Shown piece by piece: positions 46,003 to 58,147 of a stretch of 64,000 nt of DNA. The DNA is from Amblyomma americanum (lineage: Eukaryota; Arthropoda; Arachnida; Ixodida; Ixodidae), in NCBI RefSeq assembly GCF_052857255.1, contig NC_135497.1, forward strand, positions 182,938,204-183,002,203. Reading direction: 5' to 3'. The position numbers and the translations under genes are program-made. Within the stretch, counting starts at the first letter, position 1. Each line of letters starts with the position of its first letter. The notes beneath the pieces are model-generated. The model did not search any database. It was not told the origin of the DNA and saw only the letters and a program-made list of their open reading frames with translations.

Positions 46003-48117
46003 AACCCCGGCAACGAAATGGCCCACTCTTGCTCGAGCGTATACGTCAACCGAGCGGGGCACTCAGTAGACCGGGGTAGCGCTAGGGACCGGCTCGTCAC
46101 CTATCATGAAATAACCCTCCATTACAAGGAGCAGGCTCGTCTATCCCCCACCACACGTCTACCTCTCGAAAGAACAACAAACTACCTGGACACAGCTGCG
46201 GGCTCGCAGATTCCCTTCACCGGCTTTGTTAGCTCTTATCCGCCCCAGGCCAATACAGGCCCCAATGCTCTCTTTGTGGGTTTCCGAGAGCCAACTTTTA
46301 CCACATTTTATATCTCTGCCGAGGATTCCAACCACCTGGAACCTCACGTACAAAGAGGGATGGGAGATCATGGTCTCCAGCTCCGAACCAGCCTCACAAA
46401 GGCGGCTGGTAAAGTGGGCTGGAGCTGTCGCCGCACGTCATGGACTGTTGGCCACCACCCGGGATCAAGAGCCAGACCAACCCTAGGCAGTAACTCATCC
46501 ATAAGGCTCATCAGTAACGTTTTCACCTACCTACCTGTGTGTTTTATTTTTTCCAGGATCCATGCAATATCCGTGGTTACTAAACTTTGTCCAAAAAGTG
46601 GATAATGTATCTATCTTATTGTAAAGGAAAAACGCATTTCTAATTTAGAAACTACGTACGGCAGTGTTCTGAAAACGCTTCAGGTCATCTGGTTTCATTA
46701 TCGTTGTGGCATGCTGCAAAAGCTTCAGCCGCGACATACCCATTTGTCCAGCTTTAGGAGCAACCCAGTCGGAAGTAACCAAACATGCGAACTTCACACC
46801 TGCAAACACAGCTTGACCGGCGTATCGAGTCCATGCATGCATCATGCAGTCCATGCAGTGCTGTACATATACGTAGGCTCTTTCTCTAATCAGGCAAGCG
46901 CGCTCTTCATGGCAGGAAGGAAGGATCTACGCTAGCATCAATGCTCTTGTGTAAAGAGGAATTCATGATCTTTCAAGTTGTGCATACAACTTTTTCCTCG
47001 CTTTCCCCGCAACGTCGTGTTGCAAAATAAAAATGAAATTCAATTCAGTATCGCACTAGGAAATATAAAAAAAAGCTGCGTCCTCGCTTGCAATAACTTT
47101 GAAATATATACGTCTTCTTTCTTCATGTTAATATTGACTGCTAAGAGAGCAATATTCACTACAGCTGCGTCCAACGTAAGACGCAGTTTCAACTAGGAGT
47201 ACGCCCGCCTCGTTCAATCAACACTGGCAACGGCGCTCAGGCTCTGACGTTGAAAACCGCTGATGGACATTGCATGTTGCAGTTAAAAGAATGGCATTAC
47301 GCAGCTGGCTGAGGGTCTCGTGTGCTTATATTGTTATGCACGCAGATGCTAGCTACCGTCGGCGCGCACGATAGTTCGCACTGTCACAGAAGTTAGTCAA
47401 CATATTTATCCACTCAGCGCAAAATAACCGCTCGCTACCGCACCAGGTGAATATGCGTCCACTTCGAAATAAAATATCGATGATAATGCGCGATGCTTAA
47501 AGCGGCGCATTAAAACGACACCGGCACAGTTCGACTCTCGAACCCATTTTCCAGCGCCGATTCTTGCCGTCATCAAGCGAAGTTGAGGACGCGGTAGGAT
47601 CAAGCTGTGGGCGCGGTGTTGCCAGATCAGTGTTGTAGGCGTTACCGAAAAAAAGTAACTAAATACTACTCGTTAAGCTAAAAAAAAAGGAGCGCGTTAC
47701 CGACCTACGTTAGTTACAAAAAAAAAAAGGAACGCTGTACTGTTTCGGGAAAAAGTACCGCACGTTATTTCGTCTTTATTTCATGGCCATAAATTTTAGT
47801 TAGTGCGTCTTCGCTGCAAGAGCTGACGATACCAATTTAATAAAGTTCATATTTCACGTAACACTTCTGCCCAAACAACCCTAATTTAACAAGAATACTT
47901 TGCACAAATATGCAGGACTTTAGCAGCGTTTTAGTGGCCTTGTAGAGTCATGTGATCCAAAATAATGTGATCACTGTGTCAAGCTGACTGAAAAAAAAGA
48001 AATGTATATAGACTGGATTTTCTGTTTTTTGATTTGAAAATGAGTGGGTTGACTCTTGTACACCGTAACAAGTACCTAAGCAAAGAGTTAATACTGACAC
48101 TCAACCGTTAAACAGCC
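46003..48117. repeat. 2.1-kb direct repeat, copy 2
   Basis: 2115 bases matching copy 1 at an offset of 3954 at the left end and 3941 at the right, the drift being due to small indels. The left join reads GGGCAACGAAA|CCCCGGCAACGAAATGG, so a 10-base word GGCAACGAAA occurs on both sides of the junction. A local replacement lies near 47880-47912. It carries the second copy of the LINE RNase H tail and of the unrecognised exon-like frame. Confidence 0.93.
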
Positions 48118-48637
48118 CACGATGCCAAGAAGAAGTGTATGGAAAAAAGCACAAAGCCACACAATGGACCTGTTCGAAGTCCCTACGGTTGACCGTGCAA
48201 ATAGCCCACACCACTGCGTAAGCGCACAGCGACAAAGCTGTCGAGTTCTAGCACCTGTTCTGATGCGCCTGCTCCTTCAGCACACTGCGCTCTTGGAGCA
48301 CTTGTCTTCTAGTGAAAAAAAGCTAATAAATTCATAACCTGCTCACAATTTTCAATGCGATCACTCAGAATCACGACAATCCACGGCGACTCAGGTGGTC
48401 ACCCTGGCGGTGTCGTCGCGAAGCCCGATGGCGTGTCTCCTTTCCAGCCTTCATCGAATTCAACAAAGCCAAGCCAAGTCGCCATCGGATTCAACAAAAC
48501 ATGGCGTCACGGCGAGGCCCCGTCACGTGAATTTTGACTTCGGATCGTTCCTGTGGTTTCGTTTGTGTAGGCATTGCTTGCAGACGTGCAGTTTCGACCT
48601 TTCTTTCCTCAATACCAACGCTCACATAGCTGAAAAA
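48118..48637. other. Unassigned DNA upstream of the THAP exon
   Basis: An open frame runs into the THAP exon but shows no domain before its Met. The stretch may contain the promoter and 5' UTR of that exon. Confidence 0.3.
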
Positions 48638-48871
48638 ATGGTGTTGTGCACTGCCTCAAACTGCAGTAACTTCACTGCAACGGAATGTAACATGCTACGA
48701 GTGCCGTCAAGTAGCGAACGGCGCAAGTATGTATACTATACTACGCCGTTGCGATCCGCTGGCAGACTGCCTGCTACGAGCTCCACGGACAACCCTTGGC
48801 TTTGCTTCGAGCATTTTGTTAGTGGTAAACGTTTCAGAGCGTTGTGCAAGCTTGAGAATTTGGTTAAGTAG
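48638..48871 (+). CDS. THAP-type C2CH zinc-finger exon
   Basis: THAP domains bind DNA through a C2CH zinc centre and are found in host regulators and in P-element-like transposases. From the ATG the protein begins MVLCTASNCSN (Cys4 and Cys9) and reaches WLCFEHFVSGKRF (Cys56 and His59), with 46 residues between the second and third zinc ligands, within the family range. I chose this Met because THAP domains start at or near the protein N-terminus and the context GAAAAAATGG is acceptable. An exon end at GAGAATTTG|GTTAAG (after 48862) is plausible; unspliced, the frame stops at 48869-48871. The usual inner Trp of the fold is not obvious. The remaining exons are not found, so this could be an isolated relic. 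Confidence 0.55.
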   Translation: MVLCTASNCSNFTATECNMLRVPSSSERRKYVYYTTPLRSAGRLPATSSTDNPWLCFEHFVSGKRFRALCKLENLVK

Positions 48872-49478
48872 GCTGTTTTCTCTCCTTGAGGAGCACCAAT
48901 TTCTGTCTCGGACAACTTCGGCCACAGCCGGTCTCGCATGACGGCGGCAGAACCGCGCGGTCGTTGGTGTGCAGATATGTGCTATTCGGCCTCCGTCACT
49001 ACAGCTCGACAAGATATTAAAGGACAGAACGAGTTATTCCTCAGAAATTTGTGCTGGATGCGAGTTGCTGGAATTCAGAGCTAACACTTCAGGCCTATGC
49101 GATCACCACCGTCAGCTGCCGAAACGGCGACACCGGCCACGGCGGGGTCCCGTCGCCTGTGATTGCTGGTCGCAGTATATGTTTACGAGCACTTTTAGGA
49201 ATTATTAATTGTTATATGAGAATATATTTGCTAACTTCATGCCCAAAGTGAAACACACATTTTCACCAGCAGACCAGTCGACATGTGCACGCAGCAAGTA
49301 TGGAAAAATTATAAGCGAGCTGTTACAGTTCCCCGTTTGTGTGGACCGGCATGTTGCAGTTATGCTTCTCCGTTTCCTGTGTGAGGAGAGGGAGGGTGAC
49401 AGACAAGGTGATCGCATTACAAAGTGATAAGAATTATTCACCACCATTCTTTTCATACTCTGAGGCAGTAAGTTATGA
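48872..49478. other. No further THAP gene exon identified
   Basis: Frames at 48969-49208 and 49209-49427 have no recognisable domain. Confidence 0.25.
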
Positions 49479-50135
49479 GCACGGTAGAGCGTAAAAAAAA
49501 ATCATGCTTCGGCTGTTCCAGCACACACAGAAGCTTGATCAGAGTTGTTTTCAGCACATAGGAGAATTGACATCCGAGACAAATGTTATGATATTGAACT
49601 GTCGCTGCGCAGCAAAGCATCATTTGAAAACTGTCTAGGTGCTCAACATGCATGTGAAGTAGATAAATGTCTGCGTCTATAGCTTACGTGTGATGCATTG
49701 CATGCTTGCATGTCGGAATATTGCACTGAATGGTTGACTTATTTAGAGAGACATTGGTGATTTCAAGAAGTGCAGAATGCTGCAAGGACGGCAGAGGCCG
49801 GTCTGGTGGTCATTGGGTCAATTATCCGCAAGAATAAAAAGTAATAAACATGCTATAAAATTGCTAGTTTTAAAAGGCCAAGGAACACATTGTGTTCACA
49901 GACATTCCAGATTTTTTGGTACCACGTGTCTTAGGGACGGTTTACCAAAGTCAGTTAACATACAAGCTATGCCGCAGTGCTCATGCCAAAACTCAAACTG
50001 GGTGGGAACGCCTTTGATTCAACATTGCAGAAGATTTGGTGAAAGGAACTTGTAGAAAATGCTGAAAACAACTCCGATCAAGCTTGTGTGTGTGCTGGGA
50101 ACAGCCGAAGCATGATTTTTTTACACTCTACCATG
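49479..50135. mobile_element. Long-TIR DNA element (MITE-like), about 0.66 kb
   Basis: The left end 49479-49557 is the reverse complement of the right end 50058-50135 with few mismatches (GGTAGAG.GTAAAAAAA, ATCATGCTTCGGCTGTTCC, AGCACACACA, AAGCTTGATC.GAGTTG). The roughly 500-base interior has a 92-codon frame without known domains, so it is non-autonomous. Superfamily unknown. Confidence 0.7.
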
Positions 50136-51587
50136 CTATTTATTATAATTTACTATTTGTCGCTCAGATCTCCTGCATTAAACTCATTTATTACGTGCTG
50201 TGCTTGATAAAATGTGCCTGCAAGAGTTCTTGCAAGACAACGGTTATATCAGATGTTATTACTCACATGACAAGAAGAGTTACCAGTTAACAGCCGATGA
50301 ACTTTCTCATTTTGCAGTTCAACAAACAGTAAAGCTGCCTAAGTGAAGAGTTACTTCTGCTTTTGGCTGCGGTCTGCTTTCTGTTTTGTCTTTATGCCTA
50401 TGTTGTGGTGCCTGTAGCGTAGCTGTTGCATCAGGCTTTGATGCCTTCCTCTGATTTGAGGTTTTCATTAAGAAAAACTCAAAGCAAGCTCATTTTCTCC
50501 CTAGCTGCTTGTGTTGTTAGTTGTTACTAACCTACCTTACCTTGAACACTTTGCACACAATGCATAAGCTATATAATCCACATTTCTGTACATGTGTATC
50601 AGCAGCTGAGGTGCCTGCCATTGGGGATATCTGTCCGTACATTGGCTGGTGGTTCTTCTTCGACCAGGCTCCGAGCACTAAGTTCACCACTAAGTTCACG
50701 ACAGCAAAATGGCTACAGGCTCTCCTCTGCCTTGATGGGAAGCCACATTGATTTACTTTCTGAAGCTAGTGAACATTGATCAAGAGATGCCGTATAACAA
50801 AGCATTTATTTTAGTACTTGTTTTCATCTACACAATGCAGCAACCAGCATTTGGGAAATCAAGCTCAGGAATTCTTAACATTCAGAGCTGCGAGTTATAT
50901 GTAAATGGCATGTAATGTCCCACACCACCATGCAGGCCATGAAATGCATTGCAGTGCATAACTACGCATGGTTAATTTTGTGTGTGAGAAGTTCTTATGC
51001 ATGTGCCAAAGCCTCAGTAAATGGGTGCACCTCTCATTGCTGGAATAGATGTTATGTCACTTGCCTATACATGCCCTTGACGCACATTTGTAGAGGTTTT
51101 TAGCCACAAAGTCTCGGCACATGCTCGGTGCAATTCGTACTGGCAGAAATAATACAGTAGGGCTGAAAATGCAACACATTTGTCATGCAGTTGCATTTCT
51201 GCATTATAGACAAACTGAAATTCAGTTGCTTGAGACAGTTGTTATGCATGCCAGCTTGTGCAGTAATTATTCCATAAGCCATAGCAAATATTTGACAAAA
51301 GCAGTTGAGCTGGCAAGAACATTAATCGACAGCAAAACAGATTGTGCACCTTTGCTAAGGTCGTGAAGCATTAAGTACGGACTTGTGGGAAGAGCTCAAC
51401 ACGCCGCATGTGCCAATTTTAGCGCAGAAAATAAAATGCGGTCTACCTTGCTTGCAGGCAACGACAGCTCCGTTGCTGCCGCATGGCAAGAAACCCTCCG
51501 ATGAAGTGCTCGTGAAAGCTTTGTAAAGGCTATAAAATCACAAAATATTGTAACTTGCATGGTGTTACGTCTAGAAGTGATACATGG
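50136..51587. other. No gene seen
   Basis: Short frames only. Confidence 0.3.
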
Positions 51588-51766
51588 GCAATGAGGGACG
51601 CCATAGTGAAAGGCTTCAGATTAGTTTAGACGGGTTCTATCGCACAGCACACGGGTGTCTTTCGCATTTCGCCTCCTTCAAAACGCAGCCGCCACGTCCC
51701 AGATTTGACCCAGGTCCTCCGATTCGGTAGCCGACTGCCCTAACCACTAAGCCACTGCGGCTGGTG
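51588..51766 (-). mobile_element. tRNA-derived SINE, diverged
   Basis: The minus strand reads CAGCCGCAGTGGCTTAGTGG (A-box region), GGACCTGGGTCAAATCTGG (eroded B-box), GGCGGCTGCGTTTTGAAGG, then GTGTGCTGTGCGATAGAAC. Body shortened. Confidence 0.65.
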
Positions 51767-52570
51767 TAGAAAAAGCACCGCAAGTACTCAGAGGATTTGC
51801 ATGATGCAAGCTCTTCGCCATCGCAGCCACTGTGCTACAATGTGCGCAGCAGTGTGCTCGTATGTAATGCTAGAGTACGGTTGCTGGTAGTCCATATATT
51901 CAGCGCCTGGTAGCGTGTAACCTCTCGAAAATATGTACCCTAACATATATTAGAGATCAATGTAGCAGCCTCATGATAATTGCAACATGATAATTGTGCA
52001 TGATAATAGTAACAACAGGAAAACTTTTCAGTGAGTGAATGAAGCGTCTTAGACCTCTGCGCGAACAGACGACGCATGCCGAAACGATTGCACTTGCAAC
52101 GCTTTTTCGCCAATAATTCATATACGGAACGTTGAGCGCGGACATAATAATGCACGTACAGTATCCTGATTGCTTCTACGGCTTCATGCGCGTGTATTAA
52201 CGCATAAAGAGCCGAATTAAAGTTTGCAAGTTCTGCATTTCAAGCAAAGCGCTGTACACAAGCATCTAGCCGAACGACCTGGAAGTCGGAGTACCCAGCA
52301 TGACTTGCGGCCCGTTCAGATTGGGCACCACCTATTACGTCACGCTCAACATAGCTGTTCACTGCAGATTCTAGAGACTGGATAAGTTTAGTGTCTCTTT
52401 TTAGTGTCGCGGTGGAATTTGCGTGGACCAGGTTGCTCCCGAGCAACCTCACACGACTAATAAACCCAATAATACCTGCTATTATGAAGACGCGTCTTTT
52501 ATGGGTACCATCGAGTGTCAACACGCACACACACACATAGTGTGCGCAGGCAGGTTCTATAGCTCAATAG
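51767..52570. other. No gene supported
   Basis: Short unrecognised frames; a few ACACAC units near 52522-52537. Confidence 0.3.
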
Positions 52571-53680
52571 CGAGAGAGAGAGAGAAGACTTTATTTACAC
52601 CGGCATGGATCTCGGGGCAGGGGCTCAGCCAGGGAGGGTCTCCCCCTTGCTGGCCCTCCTGCATCGTGACCACAGAGAAGGTTTTGGAGTAAGCCTCCTC
52701 TACCAAGCGTATTACGATTTTTTGTACATCTGCATTTGGGCTGCGGATGTAGGACTCTCAGGCAACTTGATCAAGGGGATCAGTCTGTTTAGCTCCCGGA
52801 GATTCGGGGCATTGCCAGATTAGATGATTTTGACTCAGAGGTATGTTGCAGAGATTGCAAGCCTCTGGGTCACCTGTAAGCCCACTATGCAGAGTAACAT
52901 AAGGGAAGAAGCGCTTGGCCTGAATTTTTCGCCAGGCCCTACATTCTGTTTGGGACCTATCTAGTGGTGGATAGATCTTTCGGCCTAGTCTGGGAGTCTC
53001 GGAGAGCTCCTTGTAGGTGATGAGGGGGTCTTTGTCTCAAGGTAGTGGGGTCTCTACGGCTGCTCGGGTGCATACATCTCGAGCGACGCAATGGGCAGCC
53101 TCATTGCCTGGTAGACCCTCATGAGCTTGAACCCAGATGACTGAAACCTCCCGGCTTAGCGGGTGCTTCCTCAGTAGACTGGCCGCCTGCTTGGAAATTA
53201 GGCCCGTGCCAAAGTTCCTAACAGCCGCCTTATTGTCTGTAGTACCGGTACATGCTAGCGCTATCACAGCCTCTTCAGCTATTAAAGCGTTACGCATATT
53301 GACAGATCCAATTACCTTCTGGGAGTGGTTACCATCTACCACTGCTATGACCACGGCCACCTCTAGCCCACTGGCAGCATCGCAATAGGCTGGTTCCTCA
53401 GGAAGGTCTTTCATTAGTTTACTTTGAATAAATTTTGCTCTATGCCCCCTTCATTCCTTGTCATGAATCGGGTGCATATATTCTTAGGAATTGGTGCAAT
53501 TTTGAATAGTTTCCGCGTCTCAAGCTCCAGGGTATCAGCACAGGGGTGGCTCTTGTGACGGAAGCCATAGTTCTTGTAGTATTTTTCGGGTGGAGTTGAG
53601 CCGCCAGGTCTGTTACATGTCTTATGTGGCATGCCATAATCCTATTATTAAAATCTGCCCTTGTATGCAAGTTTATGGGG
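52571..53680 (-). pseudogene. LINE fragment: connection domain, RNase H and 3' end
   Basis: The minus strand reads a pre-RNase H segment with a frameshift near 53470, then MKDLPEEPAYCDAASG, VVIAVVDGNHSQ, AEEAVIALACTGT, DNKAAVRNFGTG and WVQAHEGLPGNEAAHCVARD. The strand that normally carries the SDS active-site Asp is deleted between ACTGT and DNKAAVRNF. The 3' end is AATAAAGTCTT followed by (CT)n. It is the third RNase H LINE in the window. Confidence 0.8.
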
Positions 53681-54002
53681 GGTAATAAAACAACTTAATT
53701 TTTGACATGTTAAATGTATTGATACGTGCTAACTGCAATTTTTCTTAGGTGCCCCTTCAGTACTTTTTCTGGCCTGCAACTTAAGAAGAACCATGCATTG
53801 GATAGTACTGCAATACCTTCACCTAATTGCACTGGCAGCCTGATGCACCCCAATGCTCCTGCTCACATTTTGGTCCCAAGCTTCGATATAGTTTCATTTT
53901 TTTCTTGCAGAAAATATGGATTCTGGTTCTCGAGAAGCAGGTAGCGAGCTTCTGGGGCATGCTGTTACAGGATGGTATAGTTGCAGCTACGTATCTTATA
54001 AT
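53681..54002. other. No gene seen
   Basis: Filler between the LINE and the following fragment. Confidence 0.25.
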
Positions 54003-54270
54003 TTATTTCTCACTGTGCTCCAGTGTAGCCCTGTTGTTGAGGGTGCTTTCAGTATTCAGCATGAAGGCGGCTTCACATAACTTGAGCAAGTCAAGTGCTG
54101 CCTTTGATGGGGATACAAGAGGTATGCTACCAGGCACAAAATACTTCACACATAACCAGCTGTTTTCAGGGAGGTTCACATTGCTACCTGTGATGGCTGG
54201 AGCACAATCATGGCATGTTTTAAAGTTCTTCACCTGGCTAACTGCATGGGCACATATGTACAAAAGCCCT
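54003..54270 (-). pseudogene. Possible THAP9/P-element-like transposase C-terminal fragment
   Basis: The minus frame reads CHDCAPAITGSNVNLPENSW, FVPGSIPLVSPSKAALDLL and KLCEAAFMLN. A CxxC start followed by a PS.....LL..CE.AF helix resembles the end of P-element-like transposases. It is a weak resemblance by eye with no catalytic region. The THAP exon at 48.6 kb is on the other strand and need not be related. Confidence 0.3.
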
Positions 54271-54280
54271 CCACAACATC

Positions 54281-56289
54281 CTTATCCTTGCTCTGAATTA
54301 AAGACTATTTTATTTTAGTCATTGTTTTCATATTACATTATAAAGATATAGCTAGCATGCTTGCATATTTTTTTTAGGGGCGCTTCTGTTAAATGAGTCA
54401 TAGACACCTAATTTTAGGTGCGTGTTTTATTCTTTCAAGTGATGCGCTATACAATGGAAAACATGGTTCACCATGTGGTATTTGCCTAGGACCATTAAAT
54501 AATATATAATTCAATTTCTTTTCTCATGCAACATGTTTCGGTTTCATCAACTGAAGGATGGCTGTGGAGCCATCGGAAGAAAAAAAGAATCGTGAGCAAG
54601 GTTGCTAGGCCGCAAAACTTCCATCACGTACTTCAGAATACTGTGCAATGACAACAAATACCCGATAGTGTTTTTTTTTCTCTGAATCTATGTCACGCTG
54701 ATGCGCTAGCGATGGCGCAGACTTCAAGAGTGAGCATTTGCTCAAATTTTAAAATAGGATTAAAATATATTCTAGACCTCCCTTGAGTTTAATACTTGGC
54801 TCCAGTGGTCCTATTTGGTCCTCACATGCAAAGGAAACATAAGACAGCTTTGTAAAACCTTGTAATTTGGTATCTCTACCCCTTTAAAGGGAGTCTACTG
54901 TAGTAACAGTCAGCTGCCAATCCTAAGTTCTGTACTATATCGCTGTGAATTATTAGAATTTAGCTAACCAGCCTACTATAGTTATCACATTCACTATTTT
55001 CACACGTCTTCCGCTACTCGCACTACTACGTTTTGCAAAGCCATTTTTGATGAGAATGCAGTTTTGTTACATATCTGCAAAGAAACCATTTTTTGCAACC
55101 AAAATTACATTAACACAGTGATTCCAAGAGGCAGCTTTCTTTGTGGTGCTATTTCCCTTAGAAAATGCTTACACCTATAATTGATGCTTACAAATGCTTA
55201 CAGATTTCACCTACAAAATGCTTACAGCTTTTTTTTATGCATGCAGTGTAATAAAAATGCTGTTAACCCTTTCCGACTCAGCGATTTGGAATCACAGACA
55301 TATGCATGAGATGAGGAAGAAAACGCCAACTGTTTTTATGGCAAATCCAGCATTTATTTAGCTGTTTATATATATTAAAAATAAAAACCGTAGGCAAATA
55401 ATATTTTGTAAGAAGGGAGTGCGAAAACTGCTTGCACTCTGCTGCCACCATTGATGGATACCACTGCCTCCCTTCGGCCGTATGGAAAAAATAAATTGGC
55501 TGCGGCTTAGCTCAGCTAACCCTGGTTATGCAAGCGAAAGCTTTGGTACCGCCCAGTTAAGCCTTGGTGTAACTGTGGTTAGCAACGAGCGAGGTGAAGG
55601 TACCGCTCTTCATTGGTTTCGGCTGCCTGTTTAGTGCATTTACGCTTCCTATCGATTGCTAAATCCCTTACACAGTTGGCAGTGTCGACCAGATGATCAG
55701 ACTCGGCCTGATGCCTGCGAGTACCCACCTTTGAGGACGTTGGCTCCGGCTAACTTGCTTCGTCTGTAGCAAGACGCTGGATAGGGAGTGTGCAGCGGTC
55801 TGCAACGATGATAGCGCACATGGCTGCACCTGCTGCGAGGCACGTGGTACGTCACGTGGTTACTTAAGCAGCTCCGCTCCTGTTCAAGGTCATGTGTACA
55901 GACAACAGCGAAATGGGCGCAGCTAAGCTAGTAAAGCTTTCGATTTAAAAAATGGTGTTTGTTTTAGAGGTGGACTAGCAGGTGACGTTATTCCTTCAAA
56001 GTAAATTCTTTCGTAAAAACAAGTTAACGAGAGCTACAAGGGTTCGCAGAGATCAGTGATTCCAAATGGAATGATTGGAAGGTGTAGGCCCTAAAGTAGA
56101 ACGTGCCTTGCAGTTGTGTTTGAGTTCTGTAACAGTTTGTGTTGTCTAAATGTCGCCTTTTCTGACATTTCTGCACCTTATATATCAGGAGAAATGCTTT
56201 TTCCTCCAAAGCAGACATTCAGAACACGAGACCTTTAGAATGCAAGAGCTGCCCACCTCATGTGATGAGGTGTTGGACATTGATTCACC
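54281..56289. other. No gene seen, mostly AT-rich
   Basis: No long frames. A TTAACCCTTTCCGACTC word at 55263 is discussed under findings. The GC-richer part 55500-55900 has no recognised content. Confidence 0.3.
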
Positions 56290-56327
56290 AGATGCTGACC
56301 AAGCAGTCAGATGCTGACCAAGCAGTC
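56290..56327. repeat. Perfect 19-bp tandem pair
   Basis: AGATGCTGACCAAGCAGTC occurs twice in a row. Confidence 0.9.
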
Positions 56328-56356
56328 GTTGCATGAACCCGACAAAAACAAGCAGA

Positions 56357-56617
56357 AGAAGATGATGATGATGATGGATTCTTATGGCGCAAGGGCATCT
56401 ATGGCCAAAGAGCGCCATGGAACAAGGTATTTTTCAAATTCTCAAGGTGGGGTCGAAGACCCATTTCCCAAGCATTTCACCCTAAATAAGCCGAGCACCA
56501 GACCAGGGGAAAGCTTGTACCCATTGTATCACCGGTGGGTACCCGGCGGCACTGGGGATCGAACACCGCAGCTCCCGCATGCGAGGCGGATGCTCAACCA
56601 CTTGGCCGCTGCGGTAA
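56357..56617 (-). mobile_element. Second SINE family, essentially complete copy
   Basis: The minus strand gives the tRNA-like head (CAGCGGCCAAGTGGTTGAGC as A-box region, CCGCCTCGCATGCGG as anticodon arm, GTGTTCGATCCCCAGTGCC as B-box), a unique body (GTGATACAATGGGTACAAGC, GAAATGCTTGGGAAATGGGT, CGCTCTTTGGCCATAGATG) and an (ATC)n tail. The anticodon-arm shape could suggest tRNA-Ala ancestry, a tentative call. It is the reference for fragments at 31.6, 33.5 and 57.9 kb. Confidence 0.8.
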
Positions 56618-56904
56618 CATGCAGAACATGAAAGCGATGAACCTGAATGCAATTTCTGCCCTCACATGAAATTGAAAACTGCAATATAATGAAAAACCAA
56701 GTGGTTGTGCAACGACTGCTCTAAAAATAAACGCCAAAAAACTCAACAGAAAAAAACCATTTTGACACAGCGTGGTAAATGCTTACTATGACAGAATTTT
56801 AAAAATAATGCATAATGCAAACTCCGACAACAGGAAGCACCAGCTTTGCCTCCCTGATATGGTGAAAAAAATTCTGCCATGATTCAATCTTTCAGAATTC
56901 CATT

Positions 56905-57945
56905 TTACCTGTGGTGAACTTCATAACCGTTAGAAAGTCCAGAGCAAAAGCCCGATGTATCCGCCGTAATGCCAAAAGAACTTCATGGCAAGATTACGTG
57001 TCGTCTATAAACAGCTCAACCACATCAAAACAAATGTGGGAGAAGGTTAGAAAGATGAGTGGCAGCTACTCCCCATTCACAATTCCCTTTCTCTCAGCCC
57101 CTGGTATACAGACAAATATAGAAGAACAGGCAGATATTTTGGGTGAATATTTTTGTACAGTCTCCAGCTCATCTCACTACACAGAATCATTCCTAAAATA
57201 CAAAAGCACAACTGAAAAACAGACCGCCGACAAGTGGCGGTACAAATGAATCCTATAATAATTTACTTGCAGTTCAAAAATTCATCCAGTACTATCCGCC
57301 GGCAAGCAGACTGCACCTGGCCCTGACGAAATACATTATCAACTGCTAGCCCACCTTTTTAAACCTGCTGTAGAGGTACTTTTAATATCTTTTTTTAACA
57401 AAGTTGGGTATCGGGGGGGAAAATACCCAAAGCCTGGAAAAAAGCTGTTATTGTTCCACTTTTGAAAACCGGAAAACCACCTGCCCTTCCTAGCAGCTAT
57501 AGGCCCATAGCCTTCACCAGCTGTCTAGTGAAATCCTTTGAAAGTGATGTGAATATCAGATTAACCTTCGTGTTAGATGTCCGTGAGCTTCTGGATGTCC
57601 ACCAATGTGGTTTGAAAAAGCGTGCTCCACTGCCAACCACCTTGTTCGACTTGAAAATACTGTTCGAGAAGCTTTCATACGCAACACTGCCTTGCTGTCT
57701 CCTTCAATTTAGAGAAAGCATATGAAAAAACCTGGAGGTTTGGGATTCTTCAGGACCTGACTGAGCTTGACATCCACAGCCAGAAGTTGAACTGCCTTAA
57801 AGACTTCTGTCTAACCATTCATTTAATGTCTGCCTAGCTCAACCCGTTTGAGGAATTTTATTCAGGAAAATGGAATACCTCAAGGATGAATTTAAGCACA
57901 ACACTCTCTATTTTAAAAATGAATTCTATAAGAAAAATAATCTCT
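56905..57945 (+). pseudogene. LINE fragment: pre-RT region and RT fingers/palm (Jockey/CR1-like)
   Basis: Reads IRRNAKRTSWQDYVSSINSS, ADILGEYFCTVSSSSHYT, then APGPDEIHYQLLAHL, WKKAVIVPLLKTGKPPALPS, SYRPIAFTSCLVKSFE, and after a frameshift near 57705 FNLEKAYEKTWRFGILQDL (motif A region). Motif C is not present; the copy ends near 57945 where a SINE fragment begins. Frameshifts at about 57250, 57410 and 57705 show decay. Confidence 0.7.
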
Positions 57946-57948
57946 CCA

Positions 57949-58107
57949 GGTACGAGCTTCCCCTGGCCTGGTGCTCAGCTTATTCAGGGTGAAATGCTTG
58001 GGAAATGGGTTTTTGACCCCACCTTGAGCAAATGAAAATACTTTGTGCCATGGCGCTCATTGGCCATAGATGCCCTTGCACCATAAAAATACACCATCAT
58101 CATCAAC
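57949..58107 (+). mobile_element. Second SINE family, 3' part with (ATC)n tail
   Basis: GAAATGCTTGGGAAATGGGT, GACCCCACCTTGAG and GGCCATAGATGCCC, ending ACCATCATCATC. It joins directly to the LINE fragment. Confidence 0.75.
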
Positions 58108-58147
58108 AGGAAAATAACCTCAAAGTCCATTATGCATTAGGTCTATA

